Notes: generated by a model from the sequence alone, not told the origin. Positions 8,736 through 17,357 are shown, counted from the stretch's first letter. The stretch is 64,000 nucleotides of DNA from Streptomyces sp. NRRL F-6131 (GCA_000719695.1 JOHN01000041.1:1-64000); one strand, 5' to 3'. Numbers and translations: made by a program.

Positions 8736-8816
8736 CGGGCCTACCTGCGCCGACGCGGCATCCCGCACGCCATCCCCGAACGCGTCGGCAAGCACTCGAT
8801 CCTGCTCTGGATCTGA
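8736..8816 (+). pseudogene. IS5-type transposase scrap
   Basis: The frame RAYLRRRGIPHAIPERVGKH resembles the segment near the end of the catalytic domain of IS5-family DDE transposases (YLRRRGI--TIPE). It ends at a stop after SILLWI. Nothing else of the element remains here; a second scrap of the same kind lies 600 bp on, beyond tatA. Confidence 0.55.
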
Positions 8817-9000
8817 TCCTTGAAGACGATCTCCAGGTCACTCGCGGTGTCCAAGCCTCACGCGTGAATACCAGGCTTTCGTCCGATGTTTCAGCAGCGC
8901 TGTATACGCCGGTCGGGTCAGCCATGCATACTGGCCCGGGCCGGGCGAGTTCGCCCAGCCCGTGAAACAGCGAGTTATCCGAAGGGACCGGTGGTCAGGG

Positions 9001-9294
9001 ATGCTGCGCAACGGTCTGGAGCCCTGGCACCTTCTCGTGGTGCTGGCTGTAGTCATCCTACTTTTCGGTTCGAAGAAGCTGCCCGAGATGGCCCGCAGCC
9101 TCGGCAAGTCGATGCGCATCCTGAAGGCCGAGACCAAGGCCCTGCGCGAGGACGAGGACGACGCCCCGGCGGACGGCAAGGCGCAGAGCACCGCCGCCGA
9201 GCAGCCCCGTCCGGCCGCGGTCGAGCCGACCGTCATCACCAAGGCCACCGATGCCAAGGCCACCGAGCCGAACGGCCGGCAGAGCACGGCCTGA
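9001..9294 (+). CDS. tatA: Sec-independent translocase protein TatA
   Basis: 97 residues starting at ATG 9001 (MLRNGLEPWHLLVVLAVVIL). A short external N-terminus, one membrane helix, the hinge LFGSKKLPEMARSLGKSM and an amphipathic helix are followed by a charged, Ala/Pro-rich tail, the standard TatA layout. It forms the pore-like part of the Tat export pathway. An upstream ATG at 8962 is in frame, but the family begins at MLRNG. It stands alone between two transposase scraps, so it is likely an extra tatA copy rather than the tatAC operon gene. Confidence 0.88.
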   Translation: MLRNGLEPWHLLVVLAVVILLFGSKKLPEMARSLGKSMRILKAETKALREDEDDAPADGKAQSTAAEQPRPAAVEPTVITKATDAKATEPNGRQSTA

Positions 9295-9407
9295 CCCGCA
9301 CCGCAGGCCCGATGACATTCGCTTTCCGACTGCCGTCGGATTGAAGTACCTGCCGTCGGAGTCGCTGCCGGGGCCCGTCTTCGAAGCTGACCAAGTGATG
9401 AAGCATC

Positions 9408-9555
9408 ATGTCCTTCCTGGTGCGTCGCCATGAGCTTTCGGATGCCGAGTGGGCCGCGCTGTCGCGATTCCTGCCGCTTCGGGGTGGCCGGTCGTCCGTG
9501 GTCGGACGACCGGCTGGTGCTGAACGGGATCGTGTGGAAGCTGCGGACCGGTAGG
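9408..9555 (+). pseudogene. IS5-family transposase N-terminal fragment, frameshifted
   Basis: MSFLVRRHELSDAEWAALSR is the start of an IS5-type transposase (HELSDAEW-LE-LLP). After GGR the frame must shift (near 9485-9495) to read WSDDRLVLNGIVWKLRTG, the next conserved block. The catalytic region is absent. Downstream to 9835 I see no gene. Confidence 0.7.
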
Positions 9556-9835
9556 TCCGGGACCTCGGCGGGCGGCGGCTGAGCCGGCCTCGCGCGGCGG
9601 GCCGCAGGCGTCTCCTCACCAGAACCTCATGAGGGATGGGCGATGATGTCACCGGCTTCGCGACGTGACCGCGGAGTCCGGTGGGGGCGGCGAGGACCGG
9701 TCCCCACCGATATCCCGCGGTTCGAGTCCTGACCGGGCCGCGGGGTGGGTGGTCCGACGGAGCACGGCCCACCGTGTCGGCGGGGCCGCACCTTCCCCGG
9801 GAGGCGGCCCCGCTCCGCACGTCCGGGCCGGGCCG

Positions 9836-11035
9836 CTACTGGGCTTCGGGCTCCTGGGCGTCCTGCCACTTCTCGAAGGCCAGCTCCCGCGCGACCTCGA
9901 CGGCCATCGCGACCGCGCCGTGCAGCACCGCTCCGTCGCCGAGGGTCGAGGCGGCGACCTCCGGGTGGAGCGGAGTGAGCTGCGGCAGAACGGTCCGGAT
10001 CAGCGGGAGCAGCAGGTCGGGGTTGTCGCCGACGCCGCCGCCGAGGACCACCAGCTCGGGGTCGATGACGGCTGCCACCGAGGCGATGCCGTGCGCCAGG
10101 CGCACGGCCTCCTCCTCGACGGCGGCGCGAGCCCGGGCGTCGCCGGCCCGCGCGGCGTCGAAGACCTGCTTCGCGGTGGTGGCGTCGGTCAGGCCCTTGT
10201 CACGGGCGACGGCGAGCACCGCGTCGGCGGTGGCCGCGGCCTCCAGCGGGCCCCGGCTGTTTCCGAGCTCGGCGGACCCGGGGCCCGGGGTGCCCCACGG
10301 CAGGTAGCCCAGTTCACCGGCGGCACCGTGCGCGCCCGCGAACAGCTTGCCGTCCACCACGATGCCGCCGCCGAGGCCCGTGCCGGCCCGGAGGTAGACG
10401 AAGAGCCGCCGTCCCTGACCGGCGCCGGCCGAGTACTCGCCGAGGGCCGCGAGGTCGGCGTCGTTGCGCAGGTCCAGAGCGGTGCCCAGCTGCGCCTCCA
10501 GGCGGTCGGCCACCCCCTCCTTGCCCCAGCCCGGGAGGTTCACCGCGTAGCGGACCACCCGGGTCTCGGGGTCGATGACGCCGGGACCGCCGACGACCGT
10601 GTGGAGGATGCCGTCCATCGGTACGTCCGCCTCGGCGGCGACCTTGCGGGCCAGGGCGGCCACTGCGGCGATGATGCCGTCGGCGTCCTCCGCCTCGTTC
10701 GGTTCGTCGCGGCGGGCCAGGATCAGCCCGTCGAGGTCGGCGAGTGCCACGCGCATCCAGCGGCGGCCGATGTGCACGCCGAGCGCGTGGCCGGCCGACG
10801 GGTCGGCCTCGTAGAGCACCGGCGAGCGCCCCCGTCCGGGTACCAGTACCTTGCCGAGCTGGCGCACCAGACCGGCGGTCTCCAGTCGGCTGAGCGCCGT
10901 CGAGACGGTCGGTTTGGTGAGCCCGGTGAGCCGCGCCAGCTCGGCCCGCGAGGTGGCGCCGTCGGCGCGGAGGCGGTCGAGCAGGAGCCGCTCGTTGTGG
11001 GTCCGAAGGACGCTGCGGTTCCAGGTGGCTGCCAC
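9836..11035 (-). CDS. ROK-family transcriptional regulator
   Basis: 399 residues. An N-terminal winged helix (NERLLLDRLRADGATSRAEL ... KPTVSTALSRLETAGLV) precedes a ROK sugar-kinase fold with GVHIGRRWMRVALAD, the phosphate loop GTGLGGGIVVDG and GAAGELGY. The usual ROK zinc motif (CxCGxxGCxE) is absent; the matching place reads LPWGTPGPGSAELGN. This suggests a zinc-free subgroup. It probably represses sugar or amino-acid uptake genes; the APC permease is the next gene on the same strand, upstream. AATTAGTCAAGG at about 11097 resembles half of a ROK operator. Confidence 0.87.
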   Translation of the reverse strand: MAATWNRSVLRTHNERLLLDRLRADGATSRAELARLTGLTKPTVSTALSRLETAGLVRQLGKVLVPGRGRSPVLYEADPSAGHALGVHIGRRWMRVALADLDGLILARRDEPNEAEDADGIIAAVAALARKVAAEADVPMDGILHTVVGGPGVIDPETRVVRYAVNLPGWGKEGVADRLEAQLGTALDLRNDADLAALGEYSAGAGQGRRLFVYLRAGTGLGGGIVVDGKLFAGAHGAAGELGYLPWGTPGPGSAELGNSRGPLEAAATADAVLAVARDKGLTDATTAKQVFDAARAGDARARAAVEEEAVRLAHGIASVAAVIDPELVVLGGGVGDNPDLLLPLIRTVLPQLTPLHPEVAASTLGDGAVLHGAVAMAVEVARELAFEKWQDAQEPEAQ

Positions 11036-11188
11036 GGCGGCGGTGCTTCCCTTCGTCCCTGGGGGAGGCGTCCTGCCGTCAGTACCTGCGCCCCGAATTA
11101 GTCAAGGAGCATAACACCGGCTTCGTTCCAGGTGAGGGGCCGATTGGCCGCCGAATCCGGCGGCGGACGACCGCGGCGCCGGACGCGA

Positions 11189-11237
11189 CGCGGGTCCGGT
11201 CGGCCGTTGGGGGAAGGGGCGGCCGACCGGACCCGCG
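11189..11237 (-). terminator. Strong terminator hairpin of the APC permease gene
   Basis: A perfect 17-bp inverted repeat, CGCGGGTCCGGTCGGCC (11189-11205) and its complement (11221-11237), with a 15-nt loop. It begins 11 bases past the permease stop. Confidence 0.75.
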
Positions 11238-11247
11238 GGTCGGGGGG

Positions 11248-12717
11248 TCAGGAGTGGGAGCCCACGGGCTCGGCCTCCTGCTCGGTGAGGTACTGCTCGT
11301 GGATCTCCTTCGAGCCGAACGGCCACACCTTCTCGCGGCGGGACCAGATCAGGAAGACGGCGCCGCCGAGGGCCACCCAGGCAAGGGACCATTCGATGGG
11401 GTGGACGCCGGGATTGGCCTTGTCGGCGTAGCCGTAGATGGCCAGCCAGCCGATGGCGGCGACGATGCTCGGCAGGGGATAGAGGAGCATCTTGTACGGA
11501 CGTGCCAGGTTGGGCTGCCGCTTGCGCAGGACGGTCACGGCGGCGATCTGGGCGAGGGCCTGGACGATCACCATGACGGTGGTCAGCAGGGTGATGAGGA
11601 TGGTCAGGGGCGGATGGTCGGCGGAGGACCCGACGTGCCGGGCGATCAGGAAGGCGGCGGTGGTGATGACGCCCATGGTGACCAGGCCGGCCGTGGGGAA
11701 GTGGTGCTTGGGGTGGAGCCTGGCGAAGGAGCGGAAGAAGACGCGGTCGCGGGCGGCGTCGTAGGGGACGCGGGAGCCGCCGAGCAGGCCGGCGAAGACC
11801 GAGGCGAAGGCGGTGATCAGGATCAGCACGGTGACGACGTTGGCCGCACCCTTGCCGAGGGTCGTCTCCATCACGGCGGAGGCGACGGACTTCGCGGCGA
11901 CGTTGTCGGGATCGAGCATGTCCCGCCAGGGCACGGTCCCCAGGACCCCGATCTGCAGGAGGAGGTAGATGACCATGATGCCGAGGACGGAGTAGATGAT
12001 GGCGCGGGGCATGACCCGGCCGGGGTCCTTGATCTCGGCGCCCATGTAGGCGGCGGTGTTGTAGCCGAGGTAGTCGTAGATGCCGATGGTCAGACCGGAG
12101 GCGAAGCCGATCCAGAAGGTGCTGTCGCCGAGCGGGAAGGGGTTATCGGGCCAGGTGAAGGCCATCGAGGGGTGGAAGTGGGTGAAGGCGGCCACGATCA
12201 CGGTGAGGACCGAGACGATCATCACGATCCACAGGACGACGGTGACCTTGCCGATGTTCTCGACCTTGCGCCACAGCAGCAGGAGTACGAGCGCCATGAC
12301 GCCGATGCCGACGAGGTCGCCCTGTCCGGTGGTGAGGTCGGGCCACAGGTAGCCGAGGTACTGGACGATGCCCTGGACGCCGGTGGACATGATCAGGGGG
12401 ATGAACAGCATCGCCGTCCAGACGAACAGGAACGGCATCAGGCGTCCGGTGCGGTACTGGAAGGCCTCCCGCAGATAGACGTAGGTGCCGCCGGAGCCGG
12501 GCAGCGAAGCACCGAGCTCGGCCCAGATGAGTCCGTCGGCGAGGGCCAGGGCGGCGCCGATGATCCACCCGACCATCGCCTGGGGCCCTCCGTACGCGGC
12601 GACCATGAGGGGGATGGTCACGAAGGGGCCGATGCCACACATCTGGCTCATGTTGATGGTGGTGGCCTGGAACAGGCCGATCCGTCTGGACAGACCGGCG
12701 GAGTGCTCGGTGGGCAA
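11248..12717 (-). CDS. APC-superfamily amino acid permease
   Basis: 489 residues with about twelve membrane helices. The first carries the APC substrate-site signature (INMSQMCGIGPFVTIP), and GSGGTYVYLREAF and GYNTAAYMGAEIKDPGR are further family blocks. It should import an amino acid or amine with protons. I choose the TTG at 12717 because AGGAGG lies six bases ahead of it; the frame is open further to 12789, but that would include the -35 box. A neat promoter precedes it. Whether the neighbouring ROK regulator controls it is not shown. Confidence 0.88.
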   Translation of the reverse strand: MPTEHSAGLSRRIGLFQATTINMSQMCGIGPFVTIPLMVAAYGGPQAMVGWIIGAALALADGLIWAELGASLPGSGGTYVYLREAFQYRTGRLMPFLFVWTAMLFIPLIMSTGVQGIVQYLGYLWPDLTTGQGDLVGIGVMALVLLLLWRKVENIGKVTVVLWIVMIVSVLTVIVAAFTHFHPSMAFTWPDNPFPLGDSTFWIGFASGLTIGIYDYLGYNTAAYMGAEIKDPGRVMPRAIIYSVLGIMVIYLLLQIGVLGTVPWRDMLDPDNVAAKSVASAVMETTLGKGAANVVTVLILITAFASVFAGLLGGSRVPYDAARDRVFFRSFARLHPKHHFPTAGLVTMGVITTAAFLIARHVGSSADHPPLTILITLLTTVMVIVQALAQIAAVTVLRKRQPNLARPYKMLLYPLPSIVAAIGWLAIYGYADKANPGVHPIEWSLAWVALGGAVFLIWSRREKVWPFGSKEIHEQYLTEQEAEPVGSHS

Positions 12718-12760
12718 TGGGTGCCTCCTGGAGATGAGCGGGTCGGCATGGAGTGGGAAA

Positions 12761-12789
12761 AGTAAATTTCCTTTATTCCTCACGGTCAA
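12761..12789 (-). promoter_or_regulatory. Sigma-70-type promoter of the permease gene
   Basis: Minus strand TTGACC (12789-12784), 17-bp spacer, TTTACT (12766-12761) in a locally AT-rich stretch. The predicted leader is about 37 nt. Confidence 0.6.
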
Positions 12790-13064
12790 GAGTGGCCCAG
12801 GTCACGATCGGGCACACATCGGGGGAGTCCCGGGTCGGCGGGTGTGACGCCCCTTGGGAGCGGGCTCGTCGGCGCGTCATGGCGGGTGTGGACGGACGTC
12901 CCCGTGGATGCGCGTGAGCGGCGGTGCGCTCGGGCTTGCGGCGCCGGGGTGCCTGGCTCTGCAGGTCGTTGACGCGGACCATAGCCCGCATTGGCCCTGG
13001 TCGCCAGCCCTCGGAGCACTCGACGGTGCCCGGTGTAGGGACCCGCCCGCCGGCGGGGTGCGGC

Positions 13065-13081
13065 CTCACGGAAACCTCAGG
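13065..13081 (+). promoter_or_regulatory. Direct-repeat element E, embedded in a hairpin
   Basis: Plus strand CTCACGGAAACCTCAGG. It overlaps an inverted repeat, CACGGAAACC-TCA-GGTTTCCCGTG (13067-13090), with one bulged base. The bases that follow (GTTTCCCGTGGCACTCT) are shared with element F at 48.66 kb. The surrounding 12790-13490 holds no gene I can support; an ATG at 13263 with GGAGGA upstream opens a frame of unconvincing composition. Confidence 0.4.
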
Positions 13082-13491
13082 TTTCCCGTGGCACTCTTCT
13101 CCCGGACCGGGTTCCCGGCACGGCGCGCGACGGTGCGCGGTGCCCTGCCCGGCGGCGGACCCGGTCGGGCAGGTGTTCCGCCCGAGCGGCGGTCCGCTTT
13201 TCGGTGACCCGACGAACCCTCGGGCATCTCCCAGGACGGAGGAGCACAACGGTTGGTCCGTCATGGCCGCACCCATGACGGGCCTCGTGGCAGCGGGCGG
13301 TGAGGGCCTCTCGCCGCCACGGGCCGTGTCCCGGCTCCTCCACGTGTGCCGACCGGCCTCGCTGCCCGAGGCCGGTCGGCGCGACCCGGTGGTCCGCGGT
13401 GACCATTCCCCCCCGCCGCGGGCCACCGGGGCAGCCTCGTCGGGCGCCGGGACGCCGTCCGTCGGCTTCGGGTGTCGTGCCCCGCACGGCC

Positions 13492-13529
13492 CGGCATCGA
13501 CGAGAACGACCGGCATCGACGAGAACGAC
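13492..13529. repeat. 19-bp perfect tandem repeat, two copies
   Basis: CGGCATCGACGAGAACGAC at 13492-13510 is repeated at 13511-13529, directly beside the terminator hairpin of the HNH-type gene. It looks like a recent slippage duplication. Confidence 0.85.
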
Positions 13530-13565
13530 GGAGCGCTCGGGGCCGACGCCGGCCCCGAGCACTCC
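13530..13565 (-). terminator. Terminator hairpin of the HNH-type gene
   Basis: GGAGCGCTCGGGGCCG pairs with CGGCCCCGAGCACTCC around a short loop, with one mismatch. It sits 13 bases past the minus-strand stop at 13578. Confidence 0.65.
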
Positions 13566-13577
13566 GTCGTGCGTGGG

Positions 13578-14135
13578 TCAGCCGAGGCCGAGCAGCGCGA
13601 GGGCGGTCGTCCAGTCGGTGGCGATGGCCTCCTGGGCCGGGACGAGGTCCACCTCGTGGTTGCAGACGGCGCGGTAGAGCTTGTACTCGACCTTGTCCTT
13701 GTCGCGGGCGGTGAGGCCGTCGGCGCCGGTGGCGTAGTGCGGCTGCGGCCAGAGGTTGCGCGGGTCGGTCGGGTGGCCGCCGAGCGAGAGCGGGATGTGG
13801 TGGTCCTCCTCGTACTCCGAGAGGCTGGTCTCCTCGTAGCCGTACTCGGCGATCTGCTGGACCTTCAGCCGGTTGGTGTAACTGGTGGAAGGGCGGATCG
13901 ACTTGCTGTAGCCCGCGACGCAGATGGTGTCGTCGATGGTGTCCTGGGAGACGTCCGGGTTGGTGGCGCCCGGCGTGCAGGACGGGTCGGGCAGCGGGAG
14001 GAAGTCCTGCGAACAGGTCGCGGCGAGGGCCGCGGCGCTGGCGGGCGCCGCGTACGCGGTGCCGCCGGCGACGAGCACGCCGGAGGCGAGTGCGAGCGCG
14101 GCTATGGCCGAGGTGGTACGGCGGATTCGGGGCAC
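13578..14135 (-). CDS. Secreted HNH-nuclease-like protein
   Basis: 185 residues from a GTG at 14135 with AGGGAG seven bases upstream. The signal peptide (RRTTSAIAALALASGVLVAGGTAYA) is followed by a cysteine-containing domain and the block EYEEDHHIPLSLGGHP-DPRNLWPQ, the DHH-PL-LGG-N core of HNH-type nucleases. A final Cys/His pair (VCNHEVDL) could bind metal or form a disulfide. Related streptomycete proteins are annotated only as HNH-like or hypothetical. Extracellular nuclease activity is an inference from the motif. Confidence 0.75.
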   Translation of the reverse strand: MPRIRRTTSAIAALALASGVLVAGGTAYAAPASAAALAATCSQDFLPLPDPSCTPGATNPDVSQDTIDDTICVAGYSKSIRPSTSYTNRLKVQQIAEYGYEETSLSEYEEDHHIPLSLGGHPTDPRNLWPQPHYATGADGLTARDKDKVEYKLYRAVCNHEVDLVPAQEAIATDWTTALALLGLG

Positions 14136-14268
14136 GGGGGAGCTCCCTGGAATGGGCTCGGAGCGGATCGCCGAGCGATGTCCTCCAGGAAACCAACATC
14201 GGGTCTATGCGGGTAGAGCCCGGGCGGTGAACAGTTGACGAAGGGTTTGTCCACAAGCTGACGCAACG

Positions 14269-15306
14269 TCAATTCCCGTGCTGCCGACGGCAGTCGGCGC
14301 CGAGAGCGGTGACGCTGTGGCGAAACACCGGGCGTTGCCCGGTGGCGGCCTCGGCTCGGACCAGGACGCCCGTGGCCGGGTCTACGGTGAGGCGGCAGGT
14401 GAGGTTCTCGTCCGGGGCCCAGGCGCTGAACGGGAAGGTGCGCAGTGGCCGGACGGTGGCCTCGACGGAGGTCGGTGAGGTGGCGGTGACCTGCGCCAGG
14501 TGGGACACGATCCGTGCCGGGGTGAGGAGTTCGGCCAGCCGGGCCGCCACCGGACTGGTTCGGTCCGGCTCGTATTCGCCCGTCACCGTCAGGGGTCCCA
14601 GGCTCGACGAGATCCTCCAGGAGCGGCCCGAGGGGACGGACGCGAAGGACAGGTCGTCGTGCAGGTCGGTCTCCAGCCGGACCATCGCCGTCAGCCGGGC
14701 GGGCTCCAGCAGAGTCGCGGCCATCCGGGCCAGCACGCCGCCCGCCTCGCCCCCGGACCGGACGTTCTCGACACACAGGCTGCCGACCTTGGCGGTCGCG
14801 AGCGGGCCGTGCTCGTCCAGGAGTACGGCGGAACGGAGGAAGCCCGTGTCCGGATCGAGGTGGACGACCAGGGCGCCGGCACCCGGCGGCAGCCAGGGAT
14901 CGGTGGGGCGGGCGAACAACCGGTGCGGGGTGATGTGAAGTTCGATCCAGTGGCGATGCCGGCGTGAATAGGTCACCGTCCCGATGCCCCGGATCAGGCG
15001 GGCGGGGTCGAGCAGCGCGGCCCACGGCGCGTCGACGTCCTGCTCCCGCAGCCGCAGGGGGGAGACACCGCCGAGCCGGAAGCTCTGCCGTCCCGTCGGA
15101 TGCCGGTGCGCCGGACCGCCGCCCTGCGCACGGGCGGCGAAGCGGCCGCCGAGGTTCGCCTCGGCGTAGCGGTCCGCGTACTCGATGTCGACCACGGCGT
15201 CGACGCGGGCGTCCTCGGCCGCCGCCGACGCCATCCGCGACACCGCCCAGGCGGCCAGGCGGTCGGTGTTCCCCGGCGGACCGGCCGGCCGGGTGGAAGC
15301 TGTCAT
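14269..15306 (-). CDS. Conserved protein of unknown function
   Basis: 345 residues; I do not recognise the family. It has no signal peptide or membrane helix. The N-terminal helical part (LAAWAVSRMASAAAEDARVD) is followed by beta-rich segments such as WIELHITPHRLFARPTDPWL and ALVVHLDPDTGFLRSAVLLD. The start at 15306 has GAGGAG about ten bases upstream. It follows the sigma-factor gene on the same strand after 270 bp, and direct-repeat element D lies 228 bp ahead. Codon use is typical, so it is a real gene. Confidence 0.6.
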   Translation of the reverse strand: MTASTRPAGPPGNTDRLAAWAVSRMASAAAEDARVDAVVDIEYADRYAEANLGGRFAARAQGGGPAHRHPTGRQSFRLGGVSPLRLREQDVDAPWAALLDPARLIRGIGTVTYSRRHRHWIELHITPHRLFARPTDPWLPPGAGALVVHLDPDTGFLRSAVLLDEHGPLATAKVGSLCVENVRSGGEAGGVLARMAATLLEPARLTAMVRLETDLHDDLSFASVPSGRSWRISSSLGPLTVTGEYEPDRTSPVAARLAELLTPARIVSHLAQVTATSPTSVEATVRPLRTFPFSAWAPDENLTCRLTVDPATGVLVRAEAATGQRPVFRHSVTALGADCRRQHGN

Positions 15307-15533
15307 GAAGCCATGTCTCCTCGGTGCCGGGTCGGTGGGGTGTCCGTTGTGCGTGGGGTGCACGACACACGGCACGGACGGTTCGGCGGCATGGCCCCCG
15401 ACGGGTCGGCGGGACACGAGCCACTTCCGTCGGCCGCCCCCGGGCGACCCGGGCCGGGGGCACCGGGCCCGCACCCGTCGTGTCGCTGTACGCGGTGCGG
15501 TCCGGTGCCGCCGTCAGAGTCTCACCGGTGGAT

Positions 15534-15550
15534 GCTGAGGATTCGATGAG
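15534..15550 (-). promoter_or_regulatory. Direct-repeat element D
   Basis: Minus strand CTCATCGAATCCTCAGC, between the sigma-factor stop (15579) and the unknown gene starting at 15306. It is identical to element B over the first 16 bases, 11 kb away. Confidence 0.5.
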
Positions 15551-15578
15551 GACCGGCGGGCTCGGCGGATCCCCGTGG

Positions 15579-16925
15579 TCACTGCGGGCAGGGCGTCGCG
15601 GCGCCGGTCGCCCCGGTCGCCTCGTCCGTGGGGGAGGCGACCGGGGCGACCGGGGCGGTCGGGTGGGGGGTCGGGCGGGTGACCGGCGAGGCGGAGGCGG
15701 TCGGGCGGGTGACCGGCGAGGCGGAGGCGGTCGGCTTGCGGGCCGGGTGGGTGGCCGAGGCGTCGCCGGTCGGTGCCGCGGTCCGCGGTGGTTCCGGCGG
15801 GGACGGCGGGGACGGCGTGGGGGAGGGGGAGGCGGCGAGCAGGGGTTGGGCTGCCGGCTCGTCGGGGAGTCCGGTCGGGGGCGACGGGTCCGGGGCGGAC
15901 CGCGGCGCCGGCGGTGCGGGCTCCGGCTTGAGCATGGAGGCCCCGCCGCCGATCGCCGCGATGGCCAGGACGGCGGCGGTGGCCCGGGTCTTCCAGTGGT
16001 CGCGCCGGCCCTCCGTCCGCTTCCGGGAGGTCCGGCGGTCCGAGTGCCGCGGTCCGGGCACGGCGGGGAGCCCGTGCGTGGAGGCGGCTCCGGTGGCGGG
16101 CGGGACTCCGTCCGCGGACGGCAGCCCGGTCGTCGGAGGGAACAGCCGCGCACCCACCTGACCGGCGAGCGCGAGCGGCATCGGGACCATCGCCAGGCCG
16201 GCCAGAAGCCCCTCGACCGGCAGCAGGTCGCGCGCGGTGTCGAGACAGTACGCGCAGGACTGCACATGGCGCGCGAGACGCTTGCGCCAGAGGGATCCGG
16301 GAGCGCCGGACCAGTCGGCGGTCATGGCCGCCAGCTCGGGACAGCGCGGGTGCACGGCGAGTGCCCGGACGATCCCGCGCGCCGTGTCGAGCTGCTTCTT
16401 CATCCGCCCGATCCGGACCGTGACCACGTGCGGGTCCAGTCCCAGGGCGTCGACGAGTTCGGACCGGCTCAGCTGGCCGGCCTCGACCAGCCACCAGAGC
16501 GCCAGCAGGTCCCGATGGTCCTCGTCCAGCCAGGCGGCGGCCCGGGCGGTCTCCTGCCGCTGGCCGGTCAGGCCCAGCTTCCAGACCGTCAGCTCGGCGA
16601 AGTCCGCGCCGGGATCCGGGAGGGCGTCGAAGACCTCCAGCGGCTTCGGCTCGGCCTGCTGGGGCCGGTGGTACTGGCGTATCTGGTTCATCGTGATGGC
16701 CACCAGCCACGACCGGAAGGCCCCGGGGTCGCGCAGTCCGGGCAGTGCCCGCACGACGTGCAGCATGACGTCCTGGACGGTGTCGTCGACGTCGAGGTCA
16801 CGGGTCAGGGCCCGGCCGACGATGTTGTAGACCAGCGGGAGGTAGGCGGTGACCACGGCCTCCAGAGCCGCTCGATCACCGTCCCGGGCGGCTGCCACCA
16901 GTGCTGTGTCGACGTCCGTGACCAT
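15579..16925 (-). CDS. ECF-type sigma factor fused to a zinc anti-sigma motif and membrane tail
   Basis: 448 residues. Sigma region 2 (about 27-90, with DLDVDDTVQDVMLHVVRALP and FRSWLVAITMNQIRQYHR) and region 4 (about 115-190) are followed by a helical segment with H220-x3-C224-x2-C227, the zinc-binding pattern of ZAS anti-sigma factors. A single membrane helix (about 314-332) and a long Pro/Ser/Thr-rich external tail complete it. Sigma and anti-sigma in one membrane-tethered chain imply release by proteolysis or conformational change. Tail length varies by a perfect 30-bp repeat. The start ATG has GGAG nine bases upstream. Confidence 0.85.
   Translation of the reverse strand: MVTDVDTALVAAARDGDRAALEAVVTAYLPLVYNIVGRALTRDLDVDDTVQDVMLHVVRALPGLRDPGAFRSWLVAITMNQIRQYHRPQQAEPKPLEVFDALPDPGADFAELTVWKLGLTGQRQETARAAAWLDEDHRDLLALWWLVEAGQLSRSELVDALGLDPHVVTVRIGRMKKQLDTARGIVRALAVHPRCPELAAMTADWSGAPGSLWRKRLARHVQSCAYCLDTARDLLPVEGLLAGLAMVPMPLALAGQVGARLFPPTTGLPSADGVPPATGAASTHGLPAVPGPRHSDRRTSRKRTEGRRDHWKTRATAAVLAIAAIGGGASMLKPEPAPPAPRSAPDPSPPTGLPDEPAAQPLLAASPSPTPSPPSPPEPPRTAAPTGDASATHPARKPTASASPVTRPTASASPVTRPTPHPTAPVAPVASPTDEATGATGAATPCPQ
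15671..15730. repeat. 30-bp perfect tandem repeat in the sigma-factor tail
   Basis: Two identical 30-bp units encode two copies of a ten-residue Ser/Ala/Pro/Val/Thr/Arg repeat in the external tail. The reading frame is kept, so the number of copies can change without breaking the protein. Confidence 0.85.
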
Positions 16926-17110
16926 CAGGTGAAACTCCAGGCGTGCGGGTGTACGGAGGGCTCCGGGGAAGGGGGATGCTCGGCGGGGGCCGAAGTCACC
17001 GAAATTCCGCCGGAGATCCGGCCACCCGTCGAGGTCGGACACACCAGGAGGTCGGCGGGCGTCCACCTCGACCTCGGCCGGCGACAGGGGTGTCGCATTC
17101 GCCTCCAGCC

Positions 17111-17145
17111 GGGGCGTGTCCGGCAGGATCCGCCGGACACGCCCC
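17111..17145 (-). terminator. Perfect 14-bp hairpin ending the small transcription unit
   Basis: GGGGCGTGTCCGGC (17111-17124) and its exact complement (17132-17145) flank AGGATCC. It lies 33 bases past the stop of the 29-residue reading frame at 17178, on the side expected for a minus-strand transcript. Confidence 0.65.
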
Positions 17146-17177
17146 GGTCGCGGCCGTTCACCGGCGCGGTTCGGACG

Positions 17178-17267
17178 TTACATCGGGCGCTGCGGTGCGC
17201 GAGTCGGCCGGGCCCCCGGGGCCCTGGGGGCGTCCCATCCGGTGTCGAGCGGCTGACGGTCCGACAT
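17178..17267 (-). CDS. Putative 29-residue small protein with full expression signals
   Basis: ATG at 17267, TAA at 17180-17178, product beginning MSDRQPLDTGWDAPRAPGAR and ending RPM. It is rich in Pro, Arg and Ala, hydrophilic, with no cysteine. A consensus AGGAGG lies five bases ahead of the ATG. Upstream are a near-consensus promoter and a perfect palindrome over its -35 box; downstream is a strong hairpin. The whole unit is about 240 nt. It may instead be a regulatory RNA with an incidental frame. I do not recognise the peptide. Confidence 0.5.
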   Translation of the reverse strand: MSDRQPLDTGWDAPRAPGARPTRAPQRPM

Positions 17268-17357
17268 ACGGCCCTCCTATCGAGAGATGATCGGATGTTT
17301 TGCTCGTTCATGCAAGCCCTATGAGCCCAGGTGGAGAACATTCGGAGCGTATTGGCG

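Noticed and set aside
11254..12765. 500-residue plus-strand frame opposite the permease
   Set aside because: Composition is almost only Gly, Asp, His and Val, as expected for the complement of a membrane-protein gene.
12924..14216. Plus-strand frame spanning the HNH-type gene, with ATG 13263 after GGAGGA
   Set aside because: Most of it is antisense of the HNH-type gene, and the unique first part has low-complexity composition. The start signal alone is not enough.
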